DNA of 64,000 nt from Acanthornis magna (lineage: Eukaryota; Chordata; Aves; Passeriformes; Acanthizidae), in assembly GCA_036785705.1 (NCBI GenBank), contig JAWUZG010000051.1, positions 17,078,501-17,142,500 on the forward strand, given 5' to 3'. Of the stretch, positions 41,796-56,232 are shown one piece after another (position 1 is the first letter of the stretch; each line of letters opens with the position of its first letter). The notes beneath the pieces are model-generated. The model saw only the letters and a program-made list of their open reading frames with translations, ran no database searches and was not told where the DNA came from. The translations under genes and the position numbers were made by a program.

Positions 41796-41895
41796 ATAGA
41801 AGCATAGAATTGTAGAATCATACAATCATAGAATGTTAAGGGATTGGAATGGACCGTAAAGACCATGTAGTCCCAACCCTCTTCATCCCCCAGTG
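41796..41895 (-). mobile_element. CR1 LINE 3' terminus
   Basis: Contains repeats of catagaat / cataatag type followed by ggattggaatggaccgtaaagaccatgtagtcccaac, the reverse complement of the CR1 tail. Confidence 0.75.
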
Positions 41896-42944
41896 TATCT
41901 CTGGATCATTAGTTTGGTACTTTAGTTCACATGCTACTCACACCACCTCTTCTTATGCCTGTGACTGATCCCTCCTCATTAGCCAGTTGTCTTGCTTTAG
42001 AGCAGCAAATGAATGTGTTATTGAAACGTTCCGGGTGTCAATACAATTTAAATGTGAAACTTAACGGGTTTTGTGGACCTTGCACTTATTATTGGTGTCT
42101 CAGTTTCAGCAAAGGTATAACATGTGATTTTACAGTTGTAGAGATAGAGGGGACTCTTCAGATGCAGTTGATAATTTATTGTAGTGTGTAAATCTGCAGC
42201 GATGTTAGGAAGACTTCCAGCAGGACAAATTTTCTCAACTTCTAATTAATCCGGAAAACTGTTATGGCTTTGTGAGGTCTTTTCACTATTTCCTCCCCCT
42301 CCCCCCAAACCCAATTTAAAAAAAAAGAATTAACTTTCTAAGGACTATGAAATATAACTCAGACAATTGCTTTCTAGTTGCTATATATTTTGTGAGGTGT
42401 TACTGGTATGACACTCAAGAAAATGCTCCCAGGAGTGAGGCTAATCAGGAACAGAAGAATTAGAAGAATTCTAACTTTAAAAATTACCAATATCACCAAG
42501 TCTGGAGTCAGCCAGGCTTCCCCAGAAACAGTCCTGTCTTGTCTGGGACATCTCATGCAATGAAGCTCTTGCAGAGAGGTTCATTTAGAGTATGCAATTA
42601 GTTATCTTTTATACCTTTTGGTGTAGATACATAAGTAGGCATAGGACATCAGTGCCTGGAAGAGTTGTTGCTGACTCCTAGTTTTCTGCAAAGTCAGTTC
42701 TTTATCACAATTTCTTTGTCCTGCGCCCAGCAGGTTTGGTTTGGTTTTTTTTTCTGAGAGGAACATGCTCTTATAAATAAGACTGTTCCCAAGAGTATTC
42801 TGTCACTGCAAAAGACATGTTTGCCATTAAAACAGACAATAGATTTTCTGAATTATTCTTTGCTGTGGAAAACATTTGCTATTGTTACCTATCATTCTTC
42901 ATTGCAGTGGCTGAAAATGGTGAATGATGCCATCCATCTCTTGT
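41896..42944. other. Intergenic sequence with a faint V-like frame
   Basis: No secure gene. A plus-strand frame ending at 42,191 has faint similarity to an Ig V domain (see findings). The rest is AT-rich. Confidence 0.3.
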
Positions 42945-43790
42945 ACCATACAAGTTAACATTTTCAATAATGAGCTGGGCAGCTGGACAGAGTGCACCCT
43001 CAGCAATTTTGCAGATGATACAAATCTGGGAGGACTGATTGATACACCTGTTGAGAGAAATGGAACATCCTGTACATGAGAAAGATTAACCTAGTGTACC
43101 AAAGTTGGAAAGCAGCTTTGCAAAAAAAAGGGATGTAGGAGTCCTCAAGGAAAGGTTGAAGATGAGTCAGCAACATGTCCTTGCAGCAAATAAATCCAGC
43201 AGCATCTCTGACTGCACTAAGAAAAGTGTTCCCAGATCAAGGAAGTTATTACCCCTATCATGCACCAGCGAAATCACATCTGGGATATGTATCCAGTTCT
43301 GGATTCCCCAGGACAGGAAGTATATGGATATGCTGGAGCAAGTCCAACAAAGGGTCTCTAAGATCATGAAAGGACTAGAGCAGCTTTCATTTGAGGAGAG
43401 GCTGGGAGATCTAGGATTGTTTAGCCTTAAAAAAGAAGGTTCAGGAACAATCTTAGTGATGGGTATGAATGTCTGAATAAAGAAAACAACAGCAGCCTGT
43501 TCTCAATTGTGTAAGAGGCATAAATTCCATTCCAGAAAATTCTGTTTGAACATAACCCCCCTAAATTTTACTGTAGGGGTAGTCAAACACAGGAACAGGT
43601 TGCCCAGGTATGTTGTATAGTCTCTGAATATCTTTGGATATTGAATATCTTTGGAGATGTTCCAAACCTGACTGAGCACTAAGCAAGCTGCTCTAGCTGA
43701 CTATGATTCAAGGGCAGAGGTCAGCCTAGACAATCTCAAGAGATTCCTTTCAACCTCAAGATATTCACTGTGATTCCATAAATGGAATCT
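42945..43790 (+). mobile_element. CR1 LINE fragment, plus strand
   Basis: Contains the CR1 motifs 'caccctcagcaattttgcagatgata', 'tacccctatcatgc', 'gaaaggactagagcag', 'gaggagaggctgggagatct' and 'acaggttgcccagg', and ends near gattccataaatgg. The 123-codon frame at 43,105-43,476 is remnant reverse transcriptase. Confidence 0.8.
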
Positions 43791-46700
43791 TAAAGCCAAA
43801 GAGTCTTAAATATTTTTTTAATTTTTGAGATGTTTGCATAAATAAATTATAATTTTTAAATTGACTCTCACACACCCAGGAAAGAGGAAGATATATTTTT
43901 CTGTACCAAATAAGTTGACTCTTTCTATCTGCACTACATTTCAACTTTCCTTGTGGAGATTTTTGTTATGCTGCCTACACTGCACTGAAGTAAGATACAT
44001 TAAAAACAATAAAATTGTTCCATTAAACTGTATAGGTTTATGATTGAGGTCCTGTTCTCCTAGTGCTCTTAATAAGTTGGAAGAAGCAAATCCTAGTCCT
44101 AGTCTCATAGGAATAGTTATATTACCTACTGAAACTAAGAGGAATATATATTCTATTCATTGACTTTAAAGTCAACTACGAGGGATTTTGTGTGCAATTT
44201 TAGCTGCAAGACTTGTCATTTCTGTCTCCATTAGTCCTATAAAAATGACATAGAACACTGCAAAGTAAAAACTTTACTTCTCCTTGACTCTGTAATCATA
44301 CAAGCTACCCTCAAATGCTGGGACCTATACCTATCCCATCCCAGGCTACCTCAAGTGGTAGGTCCCCCCTAAATCCCAATGCTGATTTTCTGCTTACTTT
44401 CTCTTGAAGAAGATAAACAGACGAGACAGCTAAGTCTGTAATGGTTTCTTCTGAAATGTCTAAGCTTGTGTAAATTAATTGCTTTAAAAGACACAAGCTA
44501 TTATACAAATCCCAGTTAACAACCATTAAAGCTAAATGAATTCTAAGCAGGAAGAAGAATTATCCTGTGGGCCACCATTAATTCTCTAAGCAGCTCACTC
44601 TTCCTTCACCTCGCTGTTTCTCTTCTGCGTTTTTTCCTCTTTAATCTTGTCAAAATGCCTGACAAAAATAAAAACAGTTGAAAGCATTTTTCTACAGAGA
44701 ACAGAGCCATGAAGAATTCATCTCACTATTTCCTGAAGTCAGTGTGTAGAAAACCAGGATGAGTTTGAAGGAAAGATTCTGTAGGAATAGATATGAAAAT
44801 CCTAGCTCAACCATTTTGATCCTTGCTATCCCCTGTTTTTTTCATCGTCTCTTGAAAAAGTCTCTTTGGGCAGTTCACTCTTGAACCATTGTTCGATTTC
44901 GAAGATGTATGTGTGCCTTAAGGGTCCAGGAGGATGAAAAGTGAATGAGCAGGCTATTCTGATATCATTTAGAAAAACTTCTAATATGACTCTTGTAGTT
45001 GATCCAGCTGCTTTCATTCATGTGAATACATTCATATAAAGAGTCCTGCAGCCTTTCATCACAGTTTACCCTTGCTTGACTCCAGCCATAACCCTCCTCT
45101 CCTCACTGTACCTAATTTCTGTATCCTCACACGTTTCCCTCAAGTAGGATGGCTTTCACTTATTTCACTGAGTTCTCTCTCTTAGAATGACAATTAAATA
45201 TGCAGTTGTGTCAATGACTTCAGGGGCTGCAGTCCAAGCAGTGGGGAAATTGTTCTACCAGAAGTACATAACCTGTTCTGCAGGGCCCTCTCTGCAGGTG
45301 AGCAGAGCACAAAAAGTGCTGTTGTATGGCGTGAAAACAATCTCTCAATCATTTTCTTTTAGTTGTGGAGGCAAAGTGAGCAAGATGAGTATTTGGCATG
45401 GGCTTCCAGAATCTGGAATGTTACCAGTAAGCACTGCACAGTTGACAGCTTTATGATAATGTAATTGCTAAATGATAATGGCTTCAACAGCTGTGTCACA
45501 GACCAAATGTTCTACACAATCTTATTCAGGTCATATTTATCCTAGTCCACACAATTCCAAGCCCCAGAGTCTATTTATGAGATTATTGCAAGCTCCATGA
45601 CTTGGTCAACAGGAGCACAGTCAAAGTCATTCGTTAAACCTAATTGATTAAGGGACTAGAGCTCCTCAGCATCTACTGAACTTAATGAAAAGTAAATCCT
45701 TTCTCTCTGGGATGCTTCTCATGATATGCACCCCACATAAGGAGAGTATTGCAGTCACAAAGTCAAGTTGATACACAGCTTTACAGACAGAATACTGCTA
45801 GTACTGCTATCAATGTCACTGAACAAAAGATTGACACTGGTTTTGACATTTTTCCCCGTCCTCCAAAGGACAGTATATTTTCTTACATAAGACCAGTTTT
45901 AATCCAGTGCAATTTCAGTCTTCAGGATACGAGTAATTTTCAGGTATAAAAGCTGTATCAACCCTAGCATGCATCCTTAGTTGCAAGGCTGCTATTTAGA
46001 GCCAGTCTATATTCTGTACAGGTCACTTGTAGGTAACACTCTCAGAAATCAGACTAAAAACATATGTAAAGGCTATGACACAAGCACTTTGTGAAGGAGG
46101 GAAAACTTTCATTTGCAATTCTACAAGAATAGGTCAGTTAACAGTGGAATCAAGCTCGAGGGTATTTATTATTCCTATCTCTCTCTATTGCTGTTATTAA
46201 GAGGTAGTGCTCATGGGACTTGGAAATATCATTCTTATTGGACAGCACAATTCCATACACCTCTGTATTGATTTCAGGGTTCTATAATTGGGTTTATGTG
46301 GTATTGTAACCAAACATGCCAGGCAGAACTTCTGTTTTTTGAGGTCCATAGGAAGTCAGTGGCAGGAAGATGATCCTTTAATCAGTTTGAGCAATACACT
46401 AATGTCTTTGGAACAAAAATACTTTCAGGATCGATCATATCCTGTGATTTCAGAGCTCTTTCTTGTTTGAGTTGCTCTTACTGTTTGGGCTTTCTCTTGA
46501 TGTTATTCTAGTCTTAAAAAACTAAGTGTGATAATTATTAAATATTTTATTGCATACTGCAGCATACTGCAGCTTCAGGGCATACTGAAGGGCACTGCTA
46601 TGATGTCTTGTTGCAGTTGACAAGGAACGTGGTAATATTTTGGGTGTGCTTGTCTTTGGAGTGTTCCCTTTACATTCTGTTACCCTACTTATTTCCCCAT

Positions 46701-49700
46701 TCCTGGATCCTAAAATACATCTCTTCATAACCGTAAACAAAACAAAATTTGAATTATTTGAATGATTCTGGATGCTCTTTGAGTGGGATGATGTTTTACT
46801 GGAACAGAAACTCACATGCGCTTCCTACACAGCTGGATATAAGTGGTCAAAAATTACCTTTGTTTGCCTGTACTCTTGGCAGGACATGAAACAAAATCTG
46901 TTCCCAAAGCCATTTATACATGTTAACATAGGACTGACTGATCAAAGAAACTCTTAGTCTCAAGACTGCAAAAGTATTCTGATTCAGGGGCAGTTCATGG
47001 CAAGAGAGGACCTAACTCTCAACCATCTGATTAAGAAAAGTTGGTCTTGCTACTAAATCTTTATTTTAGAGCAACTTATTTTGCATGTGTTTCCATTTCT
47101 CCCAATAAAATGCATCTGCATGGCAAAGTGCATGGCCAATGATTTTTTTGGTGGAACATACCACTTAGGACCACAACTTGCTATTAGTAGTCACAGGTTA
47201 GAAAATGTTTGCAATGTCATGGGTTCATAGTATGCATTTTATACTTGTAAAACTGAGAACAGAAATTGGCCAAGAGTCCTTTACTGTAAATACTGCATGT
47301 TATCACGCTTTTGTCAGTGGTCAGTTCATGCTGTGTCCACTCTTTATATGCTCTTTAAGAGCATATATATTAACTATTCCTTAAGAACAGCTTTCCCTTT
47401 TCTCAGTTTTCTGCTAGTTTTTTACTGCATTTCATTTTCCTCTCCTTCTCAGAACAAGATCTTTCACTTGCTGACTCAAAGACTTACTAAGATTTTAAAC
47501 AAGATGGACTCATTCAGAGAATTCACAGACACCTGAGACTTATGAAATTATTCATATATGCTGAATTATGCTATTGAGCCATTAAAAAACATTTGCTGTG
47601 AGCTAGCCTCAGAGAGGAATGCGTTCAAGGAGCCAATAAAATCTTTGCTTTGGCTTTTGCTCAGTTAGCATGCTGAAAGCCATTAAATGTTACAGTCATG
47701 TCCCACACGTGCTCTGTGTACCTTCTGAATTGTCTGACTGATGAAAAAACAAGTAAAACAGGGCTAAAGACCTCAGATATTAACATCAAGTAAGATTTAT
47801 ATTTATGCTGTCATTGATGTTACTTAAGAGTCATTCTTTTGATACCACTGATTTCAAATGCAAGAGGAGAATTTGGCTTCCCCTGGACAAACATAGAAGA
47901 GAAGCTGACTTGGACCAAATAGTAGCAAAATCAAAGCCCAGTATATATTGACACAGTTCTTCAGGGTTCAGGAATGCACTGAATGACTGGTATCTTTTTC
48001 AGGCCTGGAATGAAAAGTATTAATAGATATCCCCAGTTATGGGAAGTGGTTTTTTACGAACTCACACAATTTTTAAAAAAAAAATTAATACTAATAATTA
48101 AAGTAGTAATAATAATAATCGTAATAATAAGATGATAATAATAATAATGCTCAATTTAATTTGGGAAACTAGGATGTAATCAAACAACTTATGTCTCTCA
48201 GTCAGATGTCTCTGGCAAGAGAATCTGGCAGTCAAGCAGATGGCCTGAGTTATTACTGAGCCTCTTCTCCTGACTGAATATACTGTTCTTAGTTCAGGTG
48301 AGCAGTCTGGTCAAGCTGATGTTATTGCCAGTGCAGAGCACAAAGTTTGATACTGAATGCAGAATTTCGTCCCATGTTTCATTGTTTTTAAAGCATGAAA
48401 AGATTACAAAGACAATATCCATGTTTACAAAGAGAGATCATGATCTTCAGAGCCAATGTACTTACATATTTGCGTACCCGCTCACAGGTAGGGAACTCTG
48501 CACAGCTGCAGCTTTTCTGGGGAGCTGTCAGAGGCACTGTGTCTCATGAAACAAAAATTGGCACAGTCAAGGCACAAGATTTGCGGCCAGCAGTGACCAG
48601 CAGCAGTAGACTTTAACTATGAAGAACAACAACAAAAAACCCCAAAACCAACCAAAAACTCCAACCAACCAAAAAAACCCAAACCATCAAACCAAAACAT
48701 AGTTACAGGATTTCTAAATTTGTTTCTTTGATAAGCAATGGCTTTGATTAACACATGTGAAGGGTTTAAGAAACAGAATTACAAAAGCATTAAAAGAGAC
48801 AAAGCCCATGTGTTTCTGGATGAAAGTCATCTTTAAGCCAGGATGAGACAAAAGGTGCAGGGCATCTAGTAACTTTCCCTTTGACAAAGTCATTCTTTAG
48901 CTGTTTAATCTGAGGCTTCTTGCATCTCCTTCTGAAGCACGAGGTACTGGCCCCCAGGCCAGTCTGTTACTTCTGTCTTATATTTAGGATGTGATGAACT
49001 CTTTCTGGTTGGCTGTAGGTCTGGAAAGAAGTGGAAGAAACATGCATTTACTTCCTTTACCTTCCTAATTACAGCAAAAATCTTTACTGACACCTTAGGT
49101 GTCAAACTATGAGTTGAAGACATATAAATGTCAAGCATATTTTGCTGCAAAATTGCATTTATTCTTGCTGGTTTTATCTGGATATCCCATGTTCAGCTTG
49201 CAGTGAAGGAGGATAAAAACCATCATGTCACATTCATATCCATTAACCCAAAGGATGTTTAGAAAACACCTGTATTTTGCTCCTCTTCAAAGCTCCAGAT
49301 ATCACTGCTAGGAATATTTTATGATTTCTGGAACTCCATGCTCTCTAGCATTGGCAGTTTGCAATTGCCTGGCCACATGGTATTAAAGGCATTCATCAGA
49401 AACAAAAGGATAATTTGGTGCCTTAGGTTTTCTTGCCAAGTGAAACAGAGACACCTCACTAAAAATTAATTTTAAGCACATCACTAATGGGATATTCTCC
49501 TGGTAGTTTCAATATTTGTATTCTTAATAGCTACTTTCTGGAGCCAAGATAGCTATCATACTTTTTATGCAGGGTTGTGCATTGAGGAGACTGTGTTTCC
49601 ATATCTTTGGCAAAGTATGTTTCCCCATGTGTATTGGTGCAGCTTTTAATTCCATGCTGCTGCTTCCTTTATTCAGGATGGTACATTTTAAAATGAAAAT

Positions 49701-52700
49701 TGGAGAATAGCTGTTTACTCCCTCTAATCTCTGCAGCATATCAACTAGACGGAAAGTGCCATGTGGCTGATTCCCACACTCCCCTTGTGCCATAGTTCAG
49801 AAGTGTCAGGAAAAAATGGTACTGTACCCCCACACTCTCCTTTCTTCATGTTTGGTAGCATTTTCCAGCCTCGACAGGGTAAAAGAGGGGTGCACAGCAA
49901 GCTAGAAGATTTTTATCAGAAGCTCATCTGAAAAAAAATTGAGAAGGTCCCAAGCTTAATTTTTTGCCTTGCTTGATTTCTCTATATAGCTCAGCAGAGA
50001 CCAGAAGCCAGCCCTAACTTCCAAGACCTGGGGGCTGACTGTTACTTTTCACACTTGGGCAATTCTTAATCAGGGCAGAGTGAGGTGCAAAGAGACAGGG
50101 GATCAGAGAAGTAGCATTTTAATGTAAACATTGAATCATTGATAAAATACTGGCATTGATAGAATTCAGTTTGCAGCAGCGGGTTCCAAAAAGAATCAAA
50201 AGCAAGGGACAAAGGCGGACAGCATGGGTATCCTATGGATATAGGAATGTTACAGGGTCAGAATATCTGGCATTGTTGGGAAACTGCTGCAAGCCTTAAT
50301 CAAAATAAAATATTAATATAAATTAATATAAAGTATTAATTAATTAATTGAGACCAGAGGCTTAAATTAATACAGAGTATTTATTATTTTTGTAGTATGT
50401 TCTGGTGATTTTTCCTTAGCAAGAATGTCCCAAACAACCAAAATGAAAACATGGCCTTGTATGAAAAAGTCTTCTCAACCACCACTGCTGTGTTGCAGTG
50501 CATGAAAGAGCTGGTGACCAAATGCAGCTGAGCAGAATGCTCAGGAATATATGTTTGCTATGTGAATATGGTTATGAGTATGTCATGAAAGACCAAAAGA
50601 AGGGTTTGTATTGAGAAGAAAAAGAAGCAACAATAAAGTAGTTTGAAGGTTAGCCTTTTAGTAAATGGAGTGCAAAAAATCTTGGATAATATTTCTGCTC
50701 TGGTCACTTGCTTGTTTGATCTGCAGCCATCATAGAACTGCTGGATTCATCAGTTGGTCCGCCTGTAAAAATTTGCATATATAACATTGTGTGCCCATTG
50801 TGGGGCCCTTTTATTGCTTAGCTTTGCACCAAACCTGACTATCCTGACAAATAAGGCAGCAGTCTGCTTAGGCCATAAGTTCTGCCAAATTTTTGGTTTC
50901 AATCTTTCCTTTTCCAGAGATCTTTATATACGTGATTCCTAATAGCTAGAAGCATAATAAACCTTTATTGGATTGTTTCCTTTTGGAGAGCATAGTTTGA
51001 TTACACTGAATTCAAGTTTTGCGGCAAATTGAAAATACACAGAATATAGGTCTGAATATATATTATTCTAATGTAACTTCTTGAAAGTCTAGTGACTGAA
51101 AGGCAGCTGTCATAAAGCCATATAACTGGTATTTTCTACCAGCAATTGCCTAGCTTTTTTTACTGCCTTTATGTACTTCAGTTGCTTAAAAATCTTTTTA
51201 TGTACCTTTATTGATGCTGATATGTGTTCATTATATTTTGATGTCAGTGCCTGTGTTTTGGTATTCCTGCCTACTGAGTATTCATTACTTGACCCAATAA
51301 AGTTGTAATATTATCACTTAAAAAGTGAGTTAGAGTCAGCTGCCATAAATCTGTTTGTGATCCCCAGAATGTGAGCGCAATCAATCAGCAGTTCCAGCCA
51401 GCAGACTTTAATGAATCATATGCTTTGGTCTACTTTTGGTGGTTGTATAAGACACATTAATCAACAATCCATGCATGTTTAGAAAATACTAGAATCAGTC
51501 AGCCTTTGCTTTGAGATTTTATTTTTTCACATTGCTTTGATGATTATAACATCATTTGGTATAGAGGGTGGTTTGCTCATCATGGTCTGATGATTTGCTT
51601 ATGATTTAATCAAGCACTAAATTCAGAGAGGAATGTGACTGCATCTGGCTTCCCTTACTATTTTTAAAGAGATGGGGGGCAGTCAGTATTCCAGGAACGT
51701 GACAGCTTTGCAATCATATTGCTTACATTTAAGTTTTTTGTAAAGAGGTTCATTGTGTGAAGTGTTTGTACTAAGGATGATTATGAAATCAGTGGTGAAA
51801 AAGGGGCTGCTGTTCCCATTTATGAAGTCTTAATGGGACCCTGGACCACTCTTGCAATGCCCAGCACAGCAGAGTACCAAGACAAGGTCGCAAGGTGGTC
51901 TTGTGAAAAACTTCATGTGCCATTTGAGGAGCTGGTAGTGTAAGGTGTCTGCTCACAGGAGATTAATTTCAGTGACTACTGTCAGAGAGAAAAGCACCCT
52001 GGCCTGACTCATATAGAGGGAAATGTGTCTTAACTTGAAAAATCCTACAAGAATTTACAATATCAGTATATAAGTTTCTAAAACTTTTTCAAAGTATTGG
52101 GAAAGGGTTGGGGTTTTTTGTGTTTGCTTGAAATTTAAGAGTAATATGAGATTGTTCACAAAAAATCAGTGGTAATCTCTGCATATGGAGCTATTTGGAA
52201 GATATGTTAATGAAAAAGAAATTGACTTTATAAGATGTTTGTTGAAAGAGCAAAGTAATGTTGGCTTAATAGCTGCTCATCGGTTGCCAGTGTACCTTCC
52301 AGGTTCCTTACTTTTTATCCTATTTAATACTTAATCTATGTCCAGTTTCCATTGCACATAGCAGCTAAAAGTCCAGACATCACAGATAATTTTTGAATTA
52401 CCTGTTTCCAGAAGTAATTTTCTGGCTAATTATCACTACTTTGGCTTTGGCCATCAGGTGTGATCTAACTAAAATTACTATTTTGTCTAGATAAGCAAGA
52501 CCAAAACATCCTTTCCTAATTCTCATGACCAAACTGTGACATGTAACTTGTTACACATGATGCACCTCTGACTGACATTAACTTTCTCTGACATAGTCTG
52601 TAGAAATGGATGGGCATAATTTTAGTAATTTTGTCTCATGGTCTAGCGTATTGTTTTAAAACATAGCTTAAAATGGAATTTTGCTACAATACCAGACGAC

Positions 52701-53964
52701 GGGCAAGGGTGTCTGAGGCTCATATCTATCCTGGTTACTCTACAAATTGCTACTTCCAGCCAGCCTCATTGTGTTGTATTTTTGTAAGAGCCTTTCAGGT
52801 AGTAAATCTACTATGATAAATGTCTATGTGAAGATGGCAACTTCTCTTTGAATAGACTCGTTCCCTGTGTATATTTCTTTCCTCCCTGTTGTTACAGAAA
52901 CATCTCTTTTTGCTAGTTTTATCTCTATTTGTATTTCAAAGTCTGAAGAGAGCAATGAGAAGACTTGGAAAGAGTGATGATTTGCTTTGCTTCATGTTAT
53001 CAGTCTTTTTGACCTAGCAGACAATCATTTACTGCAGAAACTAAACAGAATTCCCTGGGAGTTGTTTCAATAATGGGACTGAAGTGCTACATTTGCAAAG
53101 GAATAAAGGGAATTACTCACTCAGTGTAACTTATTAGCATTAGTAGGTAGACATGCTGAAGCCTCCGGCCACAAATTGTAAACTTTTTCATAGATATGCC
53201 TGAGCTTTTTGTCTGCTTAGGTAAAGGGAGGCCACACAGCTGGTTCACAGTGGAAGATAAGGAAGCAAGGAGGGTCACTACCTCTGTCAGCAGAGGCTGC
53301 AGCCTTAGAGATAGGAGGAGAAATGGTCTGCTTAGAGACAGTGAAGAGAACCAGCAGAGAACAAGAAGAGCCCAGGCTCTTATATCAATATTGGACCAAA
53401 CTGTCATGTGAAGGGTGGGAAACTTAGTTTGGAACAGCATAATTCCTATGGATTCCTTTGTTTGGGTACTCAGCTTGAGCCAATCCTATTGTTGTACCAC
53501 TCAAATATTAAATTATTTCTTCCTGGTATCAGACATCTGAGACTCTGCTGTGGGAAACCTAGGGTGAAGACATTTCAGTAACACATTTACATAGATGCCA
53601 GTGAGCATCCTAATTTATTCTGCAGAATTTTGTTGCTTGTGGCAATAGAAAGGAAATTCAGTTTGGCTCAGACTCCAGACTGTATTTCAAGGGATGACAT
53701 ATAAACTGCAAGCAAAAGCTATTTCGACTATGCTTTCACCTGAAGCTTAATCTTGGTACTTCATAATCTTTTTGTGCAATTAGAATACAAAAAAGCTTTA
53801 TGAACAACAATCAATTGTTGTTAATATTGTTTAATGTATCATACTACCAATATGTGTAGCCCTTTACAGAGTCCAAGAGAGAAGTCCTTACCTTTGCAAA
53901 CCATTCTGCCTGGGAATGGTGAAAGCAATAGAATACTCTAGAAGTCTTTTCACAAGAATGACAC
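43791..53964. other. Long intergenic stretch
   Basis: About 10 kb, mostly AT-rich. I find no exon structure, RNA gene or recognisable coding domain. Low-complexity tracts include an ATAA/TAA run near 48,082-48,150 and a CCAAA-type run near 48,620-48,700. Open frames are all under 100 codons and look random. Confidence 0.45.
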
Positions 53965-54225
53965 AGTTTCACAGAATCACAGAATGGGTCCATTTGGAAG
54001 GGGCAACATTGAGTCATCTGGTCAAAACCCCCTTGCTTAAGGAGAGTCATCCTAGAACACATGGCACAGGATTGCATCCAGATGGTTCTTGAATATCTCC
54101 AATGAGGGAGATTCCACAACCTCTCTGGGCAGCCTGTTCCAGTGCTCGGTCACCTGCACAGTAAAGAAGTTTTTCCTCATGTTTGGGTGGAACTTTCTGT
54201 GCAGACAGCTCACTCTTGGAAAGGT
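53965..54225 (-). mobile_element. CR1 LINE fragment
   Basis: Reverse complement of the CR1 3' region: tcacagaatcacagaatggg, gagggagattccacaacctc, gggcagcctgttccagtgctc and cagtaaagaagtttttcctc. It is a close match to the family consensus as I know it. Confidence 0.9.
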
Positions 54226-54639
54226 CTAGTAGTGGAAATTACCCATTTTGTTCCTGCCTATACAAGCTCCTAACAGACAAAAAGCAGTGCAGAGGTTCGG
54301 AGGTTTTTTTGGTTTTTTGTTCAAACTTCATGATTCATGCCTGAAAACTTTCTCACATATGGTGAATTTTCTATACCTTGTGGTGAAAACAGTGCTCCAT
54401 CTGTGAGAGAGCACAGGGAGAGTGCTGACAGGAAGTAACTATCTGTTTACTGTCACTGTTGGCAGTGCATATTATAAGGGTCTCTCAGCCCTGCAAGGAG
54501 TGTTTTTGCAGTTTGCTTAACTATGACCAACAAAAGAATGAGACACAAAATCAGCAGAACAAAAAAAAAAAAAGAAGAAGAAGAAAAAAGAGAGCAATAC
54601 TGGCAAGTATTGCCACTATAGGAAATTACCTCAGGTTGC

Positions 54640-54880
54640 ATCAGGGGAGGTTTAAACTAGATATTAGGGAAAAAACTTCACCAAAAGGGTTGTAAAGCAC
54701 TGGAACTGACTGCCCAGGCAAGTGGTGATATCACCACCCCCAGAAGTGTTCAAAACAAGTGTGGATATGGCTCCTGAGGACATGTTTTAATGGTCAACAT
54801 GGTGGTGGTGCTGGGTTGGATTTGATGATTTTAAAGGTCTTTTCCAACCTTTATGGTCCTATGACCCTATGATTCTAGGT
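54640..54880 (+). mobile_element. CR1 LINE 3' end fragment
   Basis: Starts in gatattagggaaaaaacttc, continues through gcactggaactgactgcccagg and ends at the tail ccttatggtcctatgaccctatgattct. It faces the fragment at 53,965 in opposite orientation, some 400 bases away. Confidence 0.85.
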
Positions 54881-55739
54881 ACTAGAATTTTGAACATGAT
54901 AACTGACAATTATGAGGTGATTGTGGAATATGGGCCAGCAGCAAGGAAAAGCAATCTCTTACCTGTGATCTCTCCTCAGAGAAAACATCTGTTTCCTACC
55001 ATGTTTTCTATGTATGTTTGTATCAGAACTGCTTCTGACAGGGAGCTGAAACAACACATGTTGCTTCTCACAAGGTCAGCAATGAGCAATGGACCATTCT
55101 TAGGTGTGTGATGCTCAGCTTGGGGCTGCTGTTGCTCAAAAAATGGATACTTGTTATTCTCAAGTACCTCATCCTTGCTGGATGAGCTGCTGTGTGAAGA
55201 TGACAACAGGCTGACTCCTAAAAGACTGAGCTTTCTTGGCATCTTAGATGCCTTCCAGTCAGTTCTGAAAGTGGAATGTGTTGAGAGAAAGCAGTTGTAA
55301 TGTGTCAGTGAATCGTCTACATGGAACTGCAGATCTAGGCCAAGAATCCAGAATCCAGTTCAATTTGATATAGAATAACACAAATCATATATGAAAAACC
55401 CTAAACCATGAGGATTACTCCATGTCTTCAATGTTACAGCATTGTTCTCTACAGTATACTTCCTATTAATGTTTTCAGTAGTGCTGACCACTATTTATTG
55501 ACTTGCAAGGATTTTAAGCATTAGATTAAATTGCCATTCTTTCATCATCTCTGCCCAATCCCAAAGGGTGATAATTGCAGTTATGCTCTTTTTTCCCCTT
55601 AAGTTATTCCTATGATGTGCAGAGTTCAGCTTTATGATGTTATTAATTAAATGTCTTCTGTTACTCAGCAACACCCTGGTAGTCTATAGAATTTTGTAAA
55701 TGCATTCTTGTCCTCATTTCATATGGAAAAGGGTTCATT
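54881..55739. other. Intergenic sequence
   Basis: No gene or repeat recognised. Confidence 0.35.
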
Positions 55740-56232
55740 TTCCTCTTAGCAGCTGGCACAGTGCTGTGTTTTGTATTTATATAAGAAAAACATTGATAAC
55801 ACACTGAAGTTTCAGTTGTTGCTATGTGGCATTTACTCTAAGTCAAGAACTTTACAGCTTCCCATGCTAGCAAAGAGATGCACAAGGAATTGGGAGGGAG
55901 CATGGCCAGGACAGCTGACCCAAACTGGCCAAAGGGGTATTCCACATGATAGAATATCATTCCCAGTATATAAACTGGGGAGAGCTGGCCAGGAGCTGTT
56001 GATTGCTGCTCAAGGATAGGATGGGCATCCATCAGCAGCTGGTGGATTATTGTATTGTGCATCACTTGTAGTAGTATTATTAGATTTCATTTCGTTTCAG
56101 TTATAAAACTTTTCCTATCTCGTTTTTCTTGATCCTCCTCCCTCAGGGGGAATGTGGGGCCAGGGCAGCTGGGAAGCCAGAGCAGCTGTGTGGTACCTCA
56201 TTGCTGACTGGGGTTAAACTGCCATAATTTCA
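55740..56232 (+). mobile_element. ERVL-type solo LTR
   Basis: Carries the avian ERVL LTR landmarks in order: agctggcacagtgctgtg, cattgataacacactg, ttcccatgctagcaaagag, a TATA-like agtatataaactgg, ttgtgcatcacttg, and a terminal ggggttaaactgcc. No internal sequence is attached. Confidence 0.8.

Noticed and set aside
48230..48290. Frame reading LSYY-stop-ASSP, resembling the end of a TRBV FR3
   Set aside because: The cysteine codon is a stop, there is no upstream V homology and no heptamer follows. Probably chance.
53117..53440. 107-codon minus-strand frame rich in Leu and Ser
   Set aside because: No start context, domain or splice structure, and an overlapping frame on the other strand is also open.
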